A stretch of DNA of 64,000 bases from an uncultured Nitrospirales bacterium (GCA_958295805.1 OY282373.1:2769499-2833498), one strand, 5' to 3'; numbered from the stretch's first letter, positions 18,275-26,413 are shown. Numbers and translations are program-made. Notes: generated by a model from the letters alone, not told the origin.

Positions 18275-19036
18275 ATGTTCACAACGTCGAAAGACATTAT
18301 TGATTTTTTCAAAGGAAGAGAATTCCACGAAGAAGCGCACCGTTACATGACGACGCACGCCAAGAGATATGCGTTTTTACTTGAGCACGTCTCCAACGTT
18401 CGTTCCACACTCGCTCAGCCCGACGTACCCGTCACGATCCTGGATATTGGACCTTCATTCCTGACGGAATTACTCCGGCATTCCTTTCCACAAGATTCCA
18501 TTCTGACGTTGGGGTTCGACTCTCCAAGCAGTCGAGGCGGTCACTTCCCGCTCGGCATCCATCACGAAAAGACGACCCACTTTGAATTTGACCTGAATGA
18601 CTCGCTGTACCAGGATCGCTGGATTCACGTTCCCAAGGCTTCCCTGGTTATCATGGCCGAAGTCATCGAACATTTGTATACAAGCCCGATCCACGTTTTG
18701 CGCTTTGTCCGATCACTCACGGCACCTGGAGGCTGTGTATTCATCGAAACGCCCAACGCCGCCACGCTGAAGAAGCGCCTGAAGTTACTCTGGGGCGCCA
18801 ACCCTTATGAAATGATTAGAGAAAACAGAGACAACCCGGGCCATTTTCGTGAATATACAAGCAGAGAACTCACGACGCTGGCGGAGGCCGCTGGTTTTGA
18901 GGTCATTGCGGTCCAGTTATCGAATTATCATTCGCACGATTCCTCAAAATCGGTGTTCAGCCGGGTCGCTCGATCCTTGTTCAGTTATCCGAATTTTCGT
19001 CGTGGGATGACATTGACGTTAAAACATCCTCTGTAG
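18275..19036 (+). CDS. Class I SAM-dependent methyltransferase
   Basis: A 253-residue methyltransferase. Motif I is TILDIGPSFLTELL, with Pro-Ser replacing part of the usual GxGxG. Motif II acid is in LGFDSPSS, motif IV region is VIMAEVIEHLYTSP and post-IV is APGGCVFIETPN. The C-terminal FREYTSRELTTLAEAAGFEV is typical of type 11/12 methyltransferases acting on glycans or lipids. The substrate is unknown. Confidence 0.75.
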   Translation: MFTTSKDIIDFFKGREFHEEAHRYMTTHAKRYAFLLEHVSNVRSTLAQPDVPVTILDIGPSFLTELLRHSFPQDSILTLGFDSPSSRGGHFPLGIHHEKTTHFEFDLNDSLYQDRWIHVPKASLVIMAEVIEHLYTSPIHVLRFVRSLTAPGGCVFIETPNAATLKKRLKLLWGANPYEMIRENRDNPGHFREYTSRELTTLAEAAGFEVIAVQLSNYHSHDSSKSVFSRVARSLFSYPNFRRGMTLTLKHPL

Positions 19037-19143
19037 CGAGAAACGCCTTGCCCGCGTCAGAATTGCACAAGCACGTCGTCTTGAGTATGATGCTCGCACG
19101 TTGATTCATGATCTTTATCCTTGATCGAGAGGAACGTTGACGC

Positions 19144-19383
19144 ATGATTACACCGGAAACCGTCACGGAGTATGTCCAGAAAGTCTTGACCGACGCCCGG
19201 GTCGTGGTCTCCGATCGAACCGGAACCATGGATCACTTAAACGTCCGAGTGGTATCGGATGCGTTCAAAGGGAAAAACGTATTAGATCGTCACCGCCTCA
19301 TTTATCAGGCGCTGGATGAGCCGTTGAAAGACGGAAGGATCCACGCGCTGGAACTGACTGCCGAAACACCAGACGGCTCATAA
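19144..19383 (+). CDS. BolA/IbaG family protein
   Basis: A 79-residue BolA-like protein. The core reads VVSDAFKGKNVLDRHRLIYQAL with the invariant RHR before the helix, and the C-terminus reads IHALELTAETP. BolA proteins work with monothiol CGFS glutaredoxins as [2Fe-2S] cluster chaperones. The glutaredoxin gene starts 14 bp downstream, so the pair is almost certainly one functional unit. Confidence 0.88.
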   Translation: MITPETVTEYVQKVLTDARVVVSDRTGTMDHLNVRVVSDAFKGKNVLDRHRLIYQALDEPLKDGRIHALELTAETPDGS

Positions 19384-19397
19384 GAAAGGAGAATCAC

Positions 19398-19727
19398 ATG
19401 GCTGATCCAATCGAAGAAGAAATTCAACAGGAATTGAAACAACACAAAATCCTCATCTACGGGAAAGGAACCAAAACCGCTCCCCAATGCGGGTTCACCG
19501 TCGAAACCATGCAGTTTTTCGATCAATTCGGATACCCCTATGAAATGATCAACGTGTTGGAAAACCCGGCAAAACGCGAAACCCTAACGAAAATGACCAA
19601 TTGGCCAACCCTGCCCAAAGTGTTCATCAACGGCCAATTCTACGGCGACACCGACGTCCTGGGCCCCATGCAGTCGAAAGGGGAATTAAAACCTCTTCTG
19701 GAACAAGCCTTTCAAGCGGAAGCCTAA
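19398..19727 (+). CDS. grxD: Monothiol glutaredoxin (Grx4/GrxD type)
   Basis: A 109-residue monothiol glutaredoxin for iron-sulfur cluster carriage. The active site is QCGFT (Cys31), a variant of the usual CGFS. The rest is canonical: MKGT-like YGKGTK, WPTLPKVFINGQFYGDTD and a C-terminal acidic helix. AAAGGAG precedes the ATG. It directly follows the BolA-like gene. Confidence 0.9.
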   Translation: MADPIEEEIQQELKQHKILIYGKGTKTAPQCGFTVETMQFFDQFGYPYEMINVLENPAKRETLTKMTNWPTLPKVFINGQFYGDTDVLGPMQSKGELKPLLEQAFQAEA

Positions 19728-19769
19728 CTCAAGTTAGGCAAGATAGACCTGTCATCTACGAAGGTAATT

Positions 19770-19815
19770 GTCGGGAATTCAGAGTCTTTTCTGGATTCCC
19801 AGTGAGGCGGGAATG
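19770..19815. repeat. Dispersed repeat, family B
   Basis: Contains CTGGATTCCC and GGCGGGAATGA arms, related to the copies at 3066, 21744, 59507 and 59611. It lies just before the decayed toxin-antitoxin patch. Confidence 0.55.
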
Positions 19816-19826
19816 AAAAATGTTTG

Positions 19827-20028
19827 TCAGCCCTCGGTTTGTATTGACGCATGTTTCCGGGCAATGTTGACCAGCGTTCTTAACGCAGAGTTGACCGTTG
19901 CGGAATCCTTGAAAACCTCGGCCACGTCAGGTTCCAAGAGGACCAAATTTGTCCCCTGACGATAGGCTTCGTCGTGCTTACCACGAACGCCGCCTGAAAA
20001 GTCGTATTCTGCACGCATAGTGGCTTGT

Positions 20029-20045
<17 letters not shown>
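19827..20045 (-). CDS. Antitoxin-like partner of BrnT
   Basis: A 72-residue protein with the layout of a small antitoxin widely found beside BrnT toxins: an N-terminal RAEYDFSGGVRGKH segment, then LVLLEPDVAEVFKDSATVN and a final helix LRTLVNIARKH. Its ATG overlaps the 3' end of the brnT remnant (20029-20308), as expected for a translationally coupled toxin-antitoxin pair. The reading frame is intact although the toxin is broken. Confidence 0.75.
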
Positions 20046-20317
<272 letters not shown>

Positions 20318-20404
20318 TCACTTGGGCTCATACTTCATACCATCAACGACAAGATAAAAGGCAAATTTTTACAACTCCATCACACTTCAATGAAGTATGC
20401 TGAA

Positions 20405-20533
20405 TCATAATAATAAAGTTTGCTGCTTACGATGTAACGAAACGGAATGATAGAGACCACGCTCTCTATTCTTAAACACCAGCTTCAGCTTGTAATCATC
20501 CGTTGGATAGATTTTCGAAACTCTTGGGTTCAT
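20405..20533 (-). pseudogene. DUF2442 remnant
   Basis: A 42-residue frame beginning MNPRVSKIYPTDDYKLKLVF, the N-terminal strand pair of DUF2442 proteins, then diverging and stopping. The family is normally about 75-90 residues. It starts four bases after the DUF4160 remnant; DUF4160 and DUF2442 genes are commonly adjacent and considered toxin-antitoxin-like. Confidence 0.6.
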
Positions 20534-20537
20534 CAAA

Positions 20538-20807
20538 TCACCTCAACGGCTCAATTTTATAAGGCTGCCGACCAGAGACAGCGAGTTCCCAATCTGCCAC
20601 GAGTTCATCTTTATGGATCTCTATCCAAGCTTGTAACAGTTTCATCTTGGGCTTCGGTATATTGCCTTCAAGGACTTCTCCGTCTGGTATGGCTACAATC
20701 ACTTCATCATCTTGATACTTGGCATGGACATGTAGCGACTTGTGTTACTTATTTTCCATGAAATACATGTAAATGATAATTCCATAGAACATTGATATTG
20801 CAGGCAT
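20538..20807 (-). pseudogene. DUF4160 protein with internal stop
   Basis: The frame starts MPAISMFYGIIIYMYFMENK, the hallmark DUF4160 start, then meets TAA at codon 21 (20745-20747) where the family has a polar residue before PHFHA. It continues in the same frame as HKSLHVHAKYQDDEVIVAIP and WIEIHKDELVADWELAVSG to a normal C-terminus. A single nonsense change therefore inactivates an otherwise complete gene. Confidence 0.8.
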
Positions 20808-20811
20808 CACC

Positions 20812-21087
20812 TCAGTCGGTGGCGTCCTTCAGTGGGATCCACAAATCTTTGTCCTGCAACGGCTTGACCAGGAACGCGGACTTGAAGCTCTGGTAGTTCA
20901 GCAAGCTGAAGTCCTTGTCGTCGGTCATGCCTGCCTGCGTGCAGACCCGCACAGGCAGGCGTAGCAGGATGGCCAAGGCTAATTGGCTCGGCCCGCTCCC
21001 GCTGTAGCCCCATGAAAACCCGTTCGGGGAATGAATGCGATACGTCCATGATTCCTCCGGGGTGAGTTCGATTTCATCAACCCACAC
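20812..21087 (-). CDS. DUF6166-like protein, N-terminus uncertain
   Basis: A 91-residue frame with the family block HSPNGFSWGYSGSGPSQLALAIL, then a 12-residue stretch (LPVRVCTQAGM) encoded by a palindromic repeat, then FSLLNYQSFKSAFL. From GTG 21087 the frame can be followed upstream as THVIYGEAESRR without a start until a stop. A one-base deletion near 21150 would join it to an ATG there. The gene therefore carries an in-frame repeat insertion and perhaps a frameshift at its 5' end. Function unknown; relatives are common in mobile elements. Confidence 0.55.
   Translation of the reverse strand: MWVDEIELTPEESWTYRIHSPNGFSWGYSGSGPSQLALAILLRLPVRVCTQAGMTDDKDFSLLNYQSFKSAFLVKPLQDKDLWIPLKDATD
20929..20961. 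repeat. Palindromic repeat, family D
   Basis: GCCTGCCTGCGTGCAG and GCACAGGCAGGC arms pair around a short loop. This copy lies in frame inside the DUF6166-like gene. Other copies are at 21538, 44841, 44951 and 45364. Confidence 0.7.
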
Positions 21088-21150
21088 GCGGCGGCTCTCG
21101 GCCTCGCCATAGATGACGTGCGTGCGGCCGGGATCGCAAGCGGTGGTCGG

Positions 21151-21501
21151 TCATATTGTCTCCCTCGGCTTGATTAGATCATGCTGGTCAAGCAGGCGGC
21201 GGATGCCGTCGTGCTTGGCTACATCGCATGGGGTTCGTCCGTTCTTCGTCCTCGCCTCCGTATCCGCCCCGTATTCCAGCAGCACCTTCACAATGTCCCC
21301 GTGTCCCCTGCCTGCCGCCTCATGCAACGCCGTGAATCCGTACTCATCCTTCGCCTCCGTATCCGCCCCGTTGTCCAAGAACTTCTTGACTTCTGCAACG
21401 TCTCCCCCGCCTGCCGCGTCATGCAACGCCGTTCTTTCGGCGGTGGCGCTGGTGGGAATGAGTAGCAGGATGAACAGCATCATGAATCTGAATCGGGTCA
21501 T
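21151..21501 (-). CDS. Exported ankyrin-repeat protein
   Basis: A 116-residue protein with a signal peptide (RFRFMMLFILLLIPTSATAE) and about two and a half ankyrin repeats: TALHDAAGGGDVAEVKKFL, TALHEAAGRGHGDIVKVLL and a final CDVAKHDGIRRLL. The ATG at 21501 follows AAAGGAGACCCC. It would be exported to the periplasm, probably as a protein-binding module. A second, shorter exported ankyrin gene lies at 45040-45297; both are near family D repeats. Confidence 0.8.
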   Translation of the reverse strand: MTRFRFMMLFILLLIPTSATAERTALHDAAGGGDVAEVKKFLDNGADTEAKDEYGFTALHEAAGRGHGDIVKVLLEYGADTEARTKNGRTPCDVAKHDGIRRLLDQHDLIKPRETI

Positions 21502-21516
21502 GGGGTCTCCTTTCTT

Positions 21517-21539
21517 GGCGGCATGAGATGCCGCCCTAC
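21517..21539. repeat. Palindromic repeat, family C
   Basis: GGCGGCATGAGATGCCGCC followed by CTAC, a perfect short palindrome. Identical copies occur at 22350 and 22511. Confidence 0.8.
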
Positions 21540-21733
21540 CTGTCTGCGTGCGAGGCACAGGTAGACGGGTTTCGGTGATCAATGATCTCGATTTTGCCCA
21601 CGTCGATTTTGACGCGGTGCTTCCGGCGCTTGGCGTGTCGCCTGGCGGTTTCAATGCCTCGTCGATGGTCTTCGGTCGTGAACGGGCAATCGTCGCAGGC
21701 TGCAAACACGTGGATGATGCCGGTGTGTTTCAT
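21536..21733 (-). CDS. Small C2H2-type zinc-finger protein
   Basis: A 65-residue basic protein with Cys13-x2-Cys16 (ACDDC) followed by His33 and His39 (RRHAKRRKH), i.e. C-x2-C-x16-H-x5-H, a plausible single zinc finger. The strand RVKIDVGKIEII follows. Similar small fingers occur in phage and plasmid genes. The last residues are encoded by repeats of families C and D, suggesting the native stop was displaced. It lies upstream of the ankyrin gene on the same strand. Confidence 0.55.
   Translation of the reverse strand: MKHTGIIHVFAACDDCPFTTEDHRRGIETARRHAKRRKHRVKIDVGKIEIIDHRNPSTCASHADR
21538..21569. repeat. Palindromic repeat, family D
   Basis: ACCTGTCTGCGTGC and GCACAGGTAGACGG arms. It directly abuts the family C copy at 21517 and forms the last codons of the zinc-finger gene. 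Confidence 0.65.
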
Positions 21734-21743
21734 GGCATTCTTT

Positions 21744-21792
21744 GGATTCCCGCTAACTACCGGCGGGAATGACAGGGTGACGCGGGAATGAC
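21744..21792. repeat. Dispersed repeat, family B
   Basis: GGATTCCCGCTAAC then CCGGCGGGAATGACAGG; a second GCGGGAATGACA follows at once. Nearly identical to the copy at 59611. Confidence 0.75.
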
Positions 21793-21832
21793 AACGGGGA
21801 CGGTGCCGGCTTCTTCACGGGACGTTCTCCGG

Positions 21833-22357
21833 TCACGCGGGTTGTTGGGCCAAGGCTCGCAAGTAGGCTTGTGACTCGGCGGCCGCGGGGGTATCGGTCG
21901 GCTCGCTCTTCTTCATGCGTCCGGCTCGTTCCCTGATGCTGGCCATGGATTCGTTGCACCACGGTTGCCGCTTGCCGCCGTCGAAGTACGGTCTGCCCAC
22001 GCCGTTTTCCATGAGTATGTCGGCCAGATCGCGGGTGCCGTCCATCACGGTCGCCACGAACCGGCCGGAGAATTTCCCGGGCTTGACGTTGACCAAGCGC
22101 ACCTGTGGCGGCACGAGAGATTCAAGGGTCGCCTTGGCCATGATCGCTTGCTCGGTTTCGGCTTGGCATTTGCCTCGCAACTCCGGCGTGTCAATGCCTC
22201 GCAATCGTATGTTGCCGTTCCACGTTTGCCGCGGCCAGATCGTGGCCCGAACGTGGATGGTGTCGCCGTCAACAATTCTGAGCACCGTCGCGTTGACGGT
22301 AATGACGATTGCCGCGTCACTGGGAGGGCTGGCAAGGATGATCTCTTTCGGCGGCAT
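21833..22357 (-). CDS. Thermonuclease (SNase) family protein
   Basis: A 174-residue staphylococcal-nuclease-like protein. Conserved sites are VLRIVDGDTIHV, RLRGIDTPELRGK (catalytic Arg and Asp/Glu) and ADILMENGVGRPYF near the C-terminus, though the catalytic order is somewhat diverged. No signal peptide is visible, although most relatives are exported. The ATG itself lies inside palindromic repeat family C (22350-22372), so the original 5' end may have been replaced. Mg/Ca-dependent cleavage of DNA or RNA is expected if active. Confidence 0.8.
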   Translation of the reverse strand: MPPKEIILASPPSDAAIVITVNATVLRIVDGDTIHVRATIWPRQTWNGNIRLRGIDTPELRGKCQAETEQAIMAKATLESLVPPQVRLVNVKPGKFSGRFVATVMDGTRDLADILMENGVGRPYFDGGKRQPWCNESMASIRERAGRMKKSEPTDTPAAAESQAYLRALAQQPA

Positions 22358-22372
22358 GAGATGCCGCCCTAC
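22350..22372. repeat. Palindromic repeat, family C
   Basis: Second exact copy of GGCGGCATGAGATGCCGCC plus CTAC. Its central CAT supplies the start codon of the minus-strand thermonuclease gene. Confidence 0.8.
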
Positions 22373-22852
22373 GGGTTGAGCGCGATGAGATCACGCCCTA
22401 TGTTGGCACGTCTTGCCGTGTCCGTGTCTGCCGCGTCATGCCCCGCCTTGCCTGGCCTCGGGTCGCCGTGCCTCGTCTACACGATGACGGCGCCGGCCTG
22501 GAAGCTCTCCGGCGGCATGAGATGCCGCCCTACATTGGCACGTCCTACTGTCGTCGGCTTCTCCGTTCGGGTCGGGCTGGCTTGGTCATGGCTTTGTTGA
22601 TGCTCTGGCCTTCGATGCACTCTCATCTTTGCCAGTTGTCTTCTTTGTCCTGGTAGATGCCGTCGTCGTGGCACGTGATGCACGTGGCGGCCTCGTGTGA
22701 CGCCCGAATCACCGCCAATCATTCCAGGGTTCTGACCCCGCATTTTAGCGTTTGAATTACTGAAAAGATAGACGCTTTGATTCAAGACCACCACGTTGTC
22801 GGCTGTCGGATCACGGGAATGACGGCTTGTGTGGAAACAGCCTGTCTGAAGG
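22358..22852. other. Gene-poor repeat region, 495 bp
   Basis: Holds parts of two family C palindromes and no supported complete gene. On the minus strand at about 22653-22730 a short frame reads ATCITCHDDGIYQDKEDNWQ, with one CxxCH heme-binding-like motif, and then stops. It could be the remnant of a c-type cytochrome or zinc-binding gene. Confidence 0.4.
22511..22533. repeat. Palindromic repeat, family C
   Basis: Third exact copy of GGCGGCATGAGATGCCGCC plus CTAC, followed by ATTGGCACG. A related TGTTGGCACG lies at about 22399. Confidence 0.8.
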
Positions 22853-23914
22853 TTACGAAAATCCCGGAACAGGAGGGAGGCCTGGGGTTCGGAAAGCCAG
22901 TACCTCGAATGTGCTGCCTAATTGGGAAGGGCTTGTTAACGTTTCAATGTCACGTTCTGAATCGTCTGAAGACCCGACTTGTTTCCGATAGAGATCAATC
23001 CCTATCGCCTTGAGCCACGCGCCTTGCCATTGACGGCCGACCGGTTCGAAGCCTGCGTGAGCGGCTGCCCGTTCGACTGCTGTAAAATCGAGGTCCGCAG
23101 TCAAATCCTGCTCACCGACTAAATCCAATGGGTCATGGACTTGCCGTTGTCGATAGTAACAACGGAGCGAGCCGTTCCTTCGTGAATAGTGGTACAGGTC
23201 TGGGGCCGTCATGCCATAGTCAATCACGAGAAAATACCCGACGGATAAAACGGAACGTGCGTCAGCCATAAAGGCGTCAATCCCGAGATGAACGTCTCCG
23301 ACCTGTCCGCGCCCCAACACAATTCCTTCTGATTCGAGTCTGGCTCTGAGCAACGGCGTTGAGGGAACGTCAAAACGTTCCACGAATTCTCCATGTCCAT
23401 CCACGTCAACGTACATTTCCTGGATTCCGCCGCGTCCATCTCCCATGACCCGATGCACGGGAAACGCATCAAGTACTTCATTAGCCAGGAGAAACGACGG
23501 GCATGGGCTCAACTCCGACGGGTGCGCCACCGTCCGTAGCCCTATGGCTCGTTGCTTGTTTCGCAATCCCGGACTCGGCTCGACCACAACGTACTCATGG
23601 GGACGGTGCAGAAACGAACCCACTCGGTTGCCCAGTTCTCCGGTCCCTCCTCCAAATTCCACGATCCGCAATGGTTCTCCGATCAAGGCATCAGCTTGCT
23701 CTATCGCTCCGGCAAGACAAAACGCAAAGGGCCCATACTTGGCGTTCGTCTGAAACGGTCCGCTTAAGGAGCCGATGTCGGGTCCCCTGGTATAAAAACC
23801 GAACTCCGGATGACATAAGGCCTGCTGCATGAACTCCCGAAAAGACATGGCTCCTTCAGCACGGATAGCGTGTTTCAAAAGCCGGCTGAGTTCGGTTTCC
23901 GTGCGAGGGACCAT
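22853..23914 (-). CDS. SAM-dependent methyltransferase, MidA/NDUFAF7 family
   Basis: A 353-residue protein of the COG1565 family, whose mitochondrial member NDUFAF7 methylates an arginine of a complex I subunit; the bacterial substrate is not established. Landmarks are GAMSFREFMQQALCHPEFGFYT at the N-terminus, the SAM motif VEFGGGTGEL, LLANEVLDAFPVHR, DYGMTAPDLYHYSRRNGSLR and DLTADLDFTAV. The ATG at 23914 gives the family start; a TTG at 23998 is the longer alternative. It is the terminal gene of its strand before the repeat patch. Confidence 0.87.
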   Translation of the reverse strand: MVPRTETELSRLLKHAIRAEGAMSFREFMQQALCHPEFGFYTRGPDIGSLSGPFQTNAKYGPFAFCLAGAIEQADALIGEPLRIVEFGGGTGELGNRVGSFLHRPHEYVVVEPSPGLRNKQRAIGLRTVAHPSELSPCPSFLLANEVLDAFPVHRVMGDGRGGIQEMYVDVDGHGEFVERFDVPSTPLLRARLESEGIVLGRGQVGDVHLGIDAFMADARSVLSVGYFLVIDYGMTAPDLYHYSRRNGSLRCYYRQRQVHDPLDLVGEQDLTADLDFTAVERAAAHAGFEPVGRQWQGAWLKAIGIDLYRKQVGSSDDSERDIETLTSPSQLGSTFEVLAFRTPGLPPVPGFS

Positions 23915-24001
23915 TTTCTCTTGAGGTTCTCCTGTCAAAACCACGGTCTTTGACGAACGGTCCACCGCTCTGCTGCGCTCAAAGACTCTGCAAACCAAAA
24001 A

Positions 24002-24036
24002 AAATGGAGGCTATCGCATCACGATAGCCTCCATTT
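24002..24036 (-). terminator. Rho-independent terminator
   Basis: Perfect 15-bp stem AAATGGAGGCTATCG / CGATAGCCTCCATTT around loop CATCA. Read on the minus strand it is followed by a run of eight T (23997-24004). It ends the transcript of the exported protein at 24060-24416. Confidence 0.9.
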
Positions 24037-24059
24037 CATGTCACGAATTTCGAAAACGT

Positions 24060-24416
24060 TTACTGAATGGCGGTCGATGTGGCCCCGCCTGGATTCACGT
24101 CCACCCGGTTCAAGGCGCCTTCAATTTCCGGCAAGCGTCCGGCACCCGTGGATTTTTTAATTCTCATGCGGTTGGGATCGGTGACCTCATTCATGGATTC
24201 TGCGTCATGGTACGAAGCCCCATCCATGGACGCTTGAGACCCGACCGCGTTCGCCTGCCCGGCATCATGGCTCGTCCGTGTCCCATCCGCCGGCGATTTG
24301 GTGGCCGACATCGGGTAGCCAGCGTGTGAAGGAAGCATGCCCGGATTGGCAAACGCCAGAGTAGCCGTGAAGGCAGTACCCGCTAAGGCAATAAGAAAAA
24401 TGCGAATACCTTTCAT
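24060..24416 (-). CDS. Small exported protein of unknown function
   Basis: A 118-residue protein with a clean signal peptide (IFLIALAGTAFTATLAFANP, cleavage after AFA). The mature part is low-complexity and rich in Ser, Ala, Asp and His, probably disordered, ending in LPEIEGALNRVDVNPG. AAAGGAG precedes the ATG, a strong promoter lies 80 bp upstream and a strong terminator follows, so it is a monocistronic, probably well-expressed gene. No family recognised. Confidence 0.75.
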   Translation of the reverse strand: MKGIRIFLIALAGTAFTATLAFANPGMLPSHAGYPMSATKSPADGTRTSHDAGQANAVGSQASMDGASYHDAESMNEVTDPNRMRIKKSTGAGRLPEIEGALNRVDVNPGGATSTAIQ

Positions 24417-24496
24417 AAGTCCGCTCCTTTGTTATGACAGGTTATAGCCGATAAAGACATGAAATTTTCCCGCAATCTCTTAAAAGAAGAACGGAT

Positions 24497-24524
24497 ATTA
24501 TGCCTTTTTCCTGGAAAGTGTCAA
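24497..24524 (-). promoter_or_regulatory. Sigma-70-type promoter for the exported protein
   Basis: On the minus strand TTGACA (24519-24524) is followed after 16 bases by CATAAT (24497-24502). It directs transcription towards the gene starting at 24416 with a leader of about 75 bases. Confidence 0.65.
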
Positions 24525-24545
24525 GTTGAAGATTCACGGGAGTCG

Positions 24546-26339
24546 TCAGGAGGCAGCCTTTTTCTGTTCCGGCCGTCTTGAGGGTCTGCCCGTCCGCCGA
24601 TAGGGGACTCTCTGCCGCAGAGCCGGCAATTTGATGGTGACCAGCGTCCCTTCCTTCGAGTCGCTCTGAATCGCAATGTGTCCCTGATGCTCCTCAACAA
24701 TCTTTTTGACCATGGCCAAGCCTAATCCCGTTCCCGACCGTTTTGTCGTGAAATAGGGTTCAAAAACTTTTTCACCTAATTCTTCGGGAATCGGAGCCCC
24801 GTCGTTGTGAATGCGGATGCTCAGGTACGGTTGACGGCCTCGTTGCTGCGACACGGTCACGTCGAGATGTCCCCCCGGCGACATGGCCTCCAAGGCATTT
24901 GTGAAAATACTGAGAAAGGCATGTTGAATTTTCTCTTGATCCCACTGAACCTGTCCGACTCGCACGGGGAATTTTTTCGTGACCTCAATCCGGTTGACTT
25001 TCAGATCCGTGGCGATCAATTCCAGAGCTTCGTCAATCAGCGTGGTCACCCGGCACGGTCGTCGATCTAATTCCAGGGGTTTGGCAAAATCTAAAATCTC
25101 ATTGAGGAGGCTGTCCATCCGGATCAAATCCCGCATGGCCGCTTCGACGCGCGTCTGGCTTTCGAAGTCGAGTGTGCCTTCTCCCGTGACTTCCTCCAAT
25201 TGTGCGCGAATATAGCCCATGGGGTCTCGAATCTCGGTTGCGAGAAACGAACTGACTTCCTTCAAGGCGGCCTGCCGTTCCTGACGACGAATAGCCGGTT
25301 CCGAGGGACCCGACGCCGCGGACTCGGGAATGGGAGGGGCAGGAGCCTCGGAGGAAGCAGAGGTCAAGAGCTTGAGTCCCGGATCTTCAAAGAGTTGGGC
25401 TAATTGCGTGGCAATCGGTTCGACCTTGCGCGACTCAGATTCCGCTGATTCATATTGCGCGGCGGTTTTCGAGGCAAGGGTAATGGTCCCGGCCACCCGC
25501 CCTCGGACGAAAAAAGGCACCACCAGCGCGCACTGAAATCGGTCACGGTACACTTGTCGATAGTCCTGGAAACGACCTTGCGTGGATGCCAGATTCTGGT
25601 CGACACGAGGTTTCCGATGACGAATTGCCCAACCCGACGCCGATTCGTTCAAGGGCACTCGCTGGCCCGGCAGGAGTTCTTTTTTATGCCCGGCCACGCA
25701 TCCTAAGACTTCCAAGACCGCGGCCAACGGATCGTAGACTGTGACCCATCCCCGATCGAACGGCACCTGAGCCTCCTTCAAACTGGAGGAAATTCGCTCT
25801 TGAACCTGAGGGGAGGCATACGTTCGTCCCGTGGACTCGGCCACTTCTGGACCGGATGTTTTGGACGAGGGCTCTTGCGACACCCAGGAGGGCGCCAGGA
25901 TCACGGATTGATCGAACAGTCGGGCTTCTCGTAATTGGTCGGTGATACGTTGACTGGCGGATTCCAGCGTGCTTCTTTCCCGTTTCGTAAACGGCTTGCC
26001 TTCCCGTTTGCCCGCGACCAAGACCCCATAGACCCGTTTGGCGTTCTTGAGGGTCATCGCCAACAGATTTTTCGAACCAGGGGTAATCATGCGGAGTTGA
26101 ACGACGCCATTTCCTTTTTCCGCATCGATACTCAAGGGACTCTCATTTTGTCGACGCTCCTCTCCCCTGGAAAGGGTTCGAAGCACGGCCCGCACCTCCC
26201 GGTCGGAAAAACCTTTGGTCACTTGAGGCACCAAGGGGCCATCGGACTGGTTCAGAATGGCCACGGTCGCATCCAGACCTAAATCGTTGACCGTCCTGGT
26301 TAAAATGCGTTGGAGCGTGGTCTGTTTTGAGGTTCGCAC
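24546..26339 (-). CDS. GAF-domain histidine kinase-like protein lacking the phosphoacceptor His
   Basis: A 597-residue cytoplasmic sensor with no transmembrane segments. Two GAF-like regions (about 10-145 and 180-330) are joined by a linker, followed by a dimerisation helix pair (about 355-430) and an HATPase domain (about 455-580). The ATPase boxes are normal: N box FTNALEAM, F box FEPYFTTKRSG and G2 TGLGLAMV. The H box reads FLATEIRDPM: where histidine kinases have His-Glu, residue 368 is Thr (codon 25236-25238). Autophosphorylation on the usual His is therefore impossible. No response regulator is adjacent. Start is GTG at 26339. Confidence 0.85.
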   Translation of the reverse strand: MRTSKQTTLQRILTRTVNDLGLDATVAILNQSDGPLVPQVTKGFSDREVRAVLRTLSRGEERRQNESPLSIDAEKGNGVVQLRMITPGSKNLLAMTLKNAKRVYGVLVAGKREGKPFTKRERSTLESASQRITDQLREARLFDQSVILAPSWVSQEPSSKTSGPEVAESTGRTYASPQVQERISSSLKEAQVPFDRGWVTVYDPLAAVLEVLGCVAGHKKELLPGQRVPLNESASGWAIRHRKPRVDQNLASTQGRFQDYRQVYRDRFQCALVVPFFVRGRVAGTITLASKTAAQYESAESESRKVEPIATQLAQLFEDPGLKLLTSASSEAPAPPIPESAASGPSEPAIRRQERQAALKEVSSFLATEIRDPMGYIRAQLEEVTGEGTLDFESQTRVEAAMRDLIRMDSLLNEILDFAKPLELDRRPCRVTTLIDEALELIATDLKVNRIEVTKKFPVRVGQVQWDQEKIQHAFLSIFTNALEAMSPGGHLDVTVSQQRGRQPYLSIRIHNDGAPIPEELGEKVFEPYFTTKRSGTGLGLAMVKKIVEEHQGHIAIQSDSKEGTLVTIKLPALRQRVPYRRTGRPSRRPEQKKAAS

Positions 26340-26413
26340 TGAGTCCCTTGCCCTGATTCAATCAAAAACATGAAAGAGGAGCGTCATGATTGTACCGAAG
26401 AAAAGGAGGGCAT

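Noticed and set aside
20447-20761. A 104-codon plus-strand frame
   Set aside because: The opposite strand carries recognisable DUF4160 and DUF2442 sequence; the plus-strand product resembles nothing.
21180-22600. Several long plus-strand frames across the ankyrin and thermonuclease genes
   Set aside because: All are antisense to genes with signal peptides or catalytic motifs; none has a family pattern.
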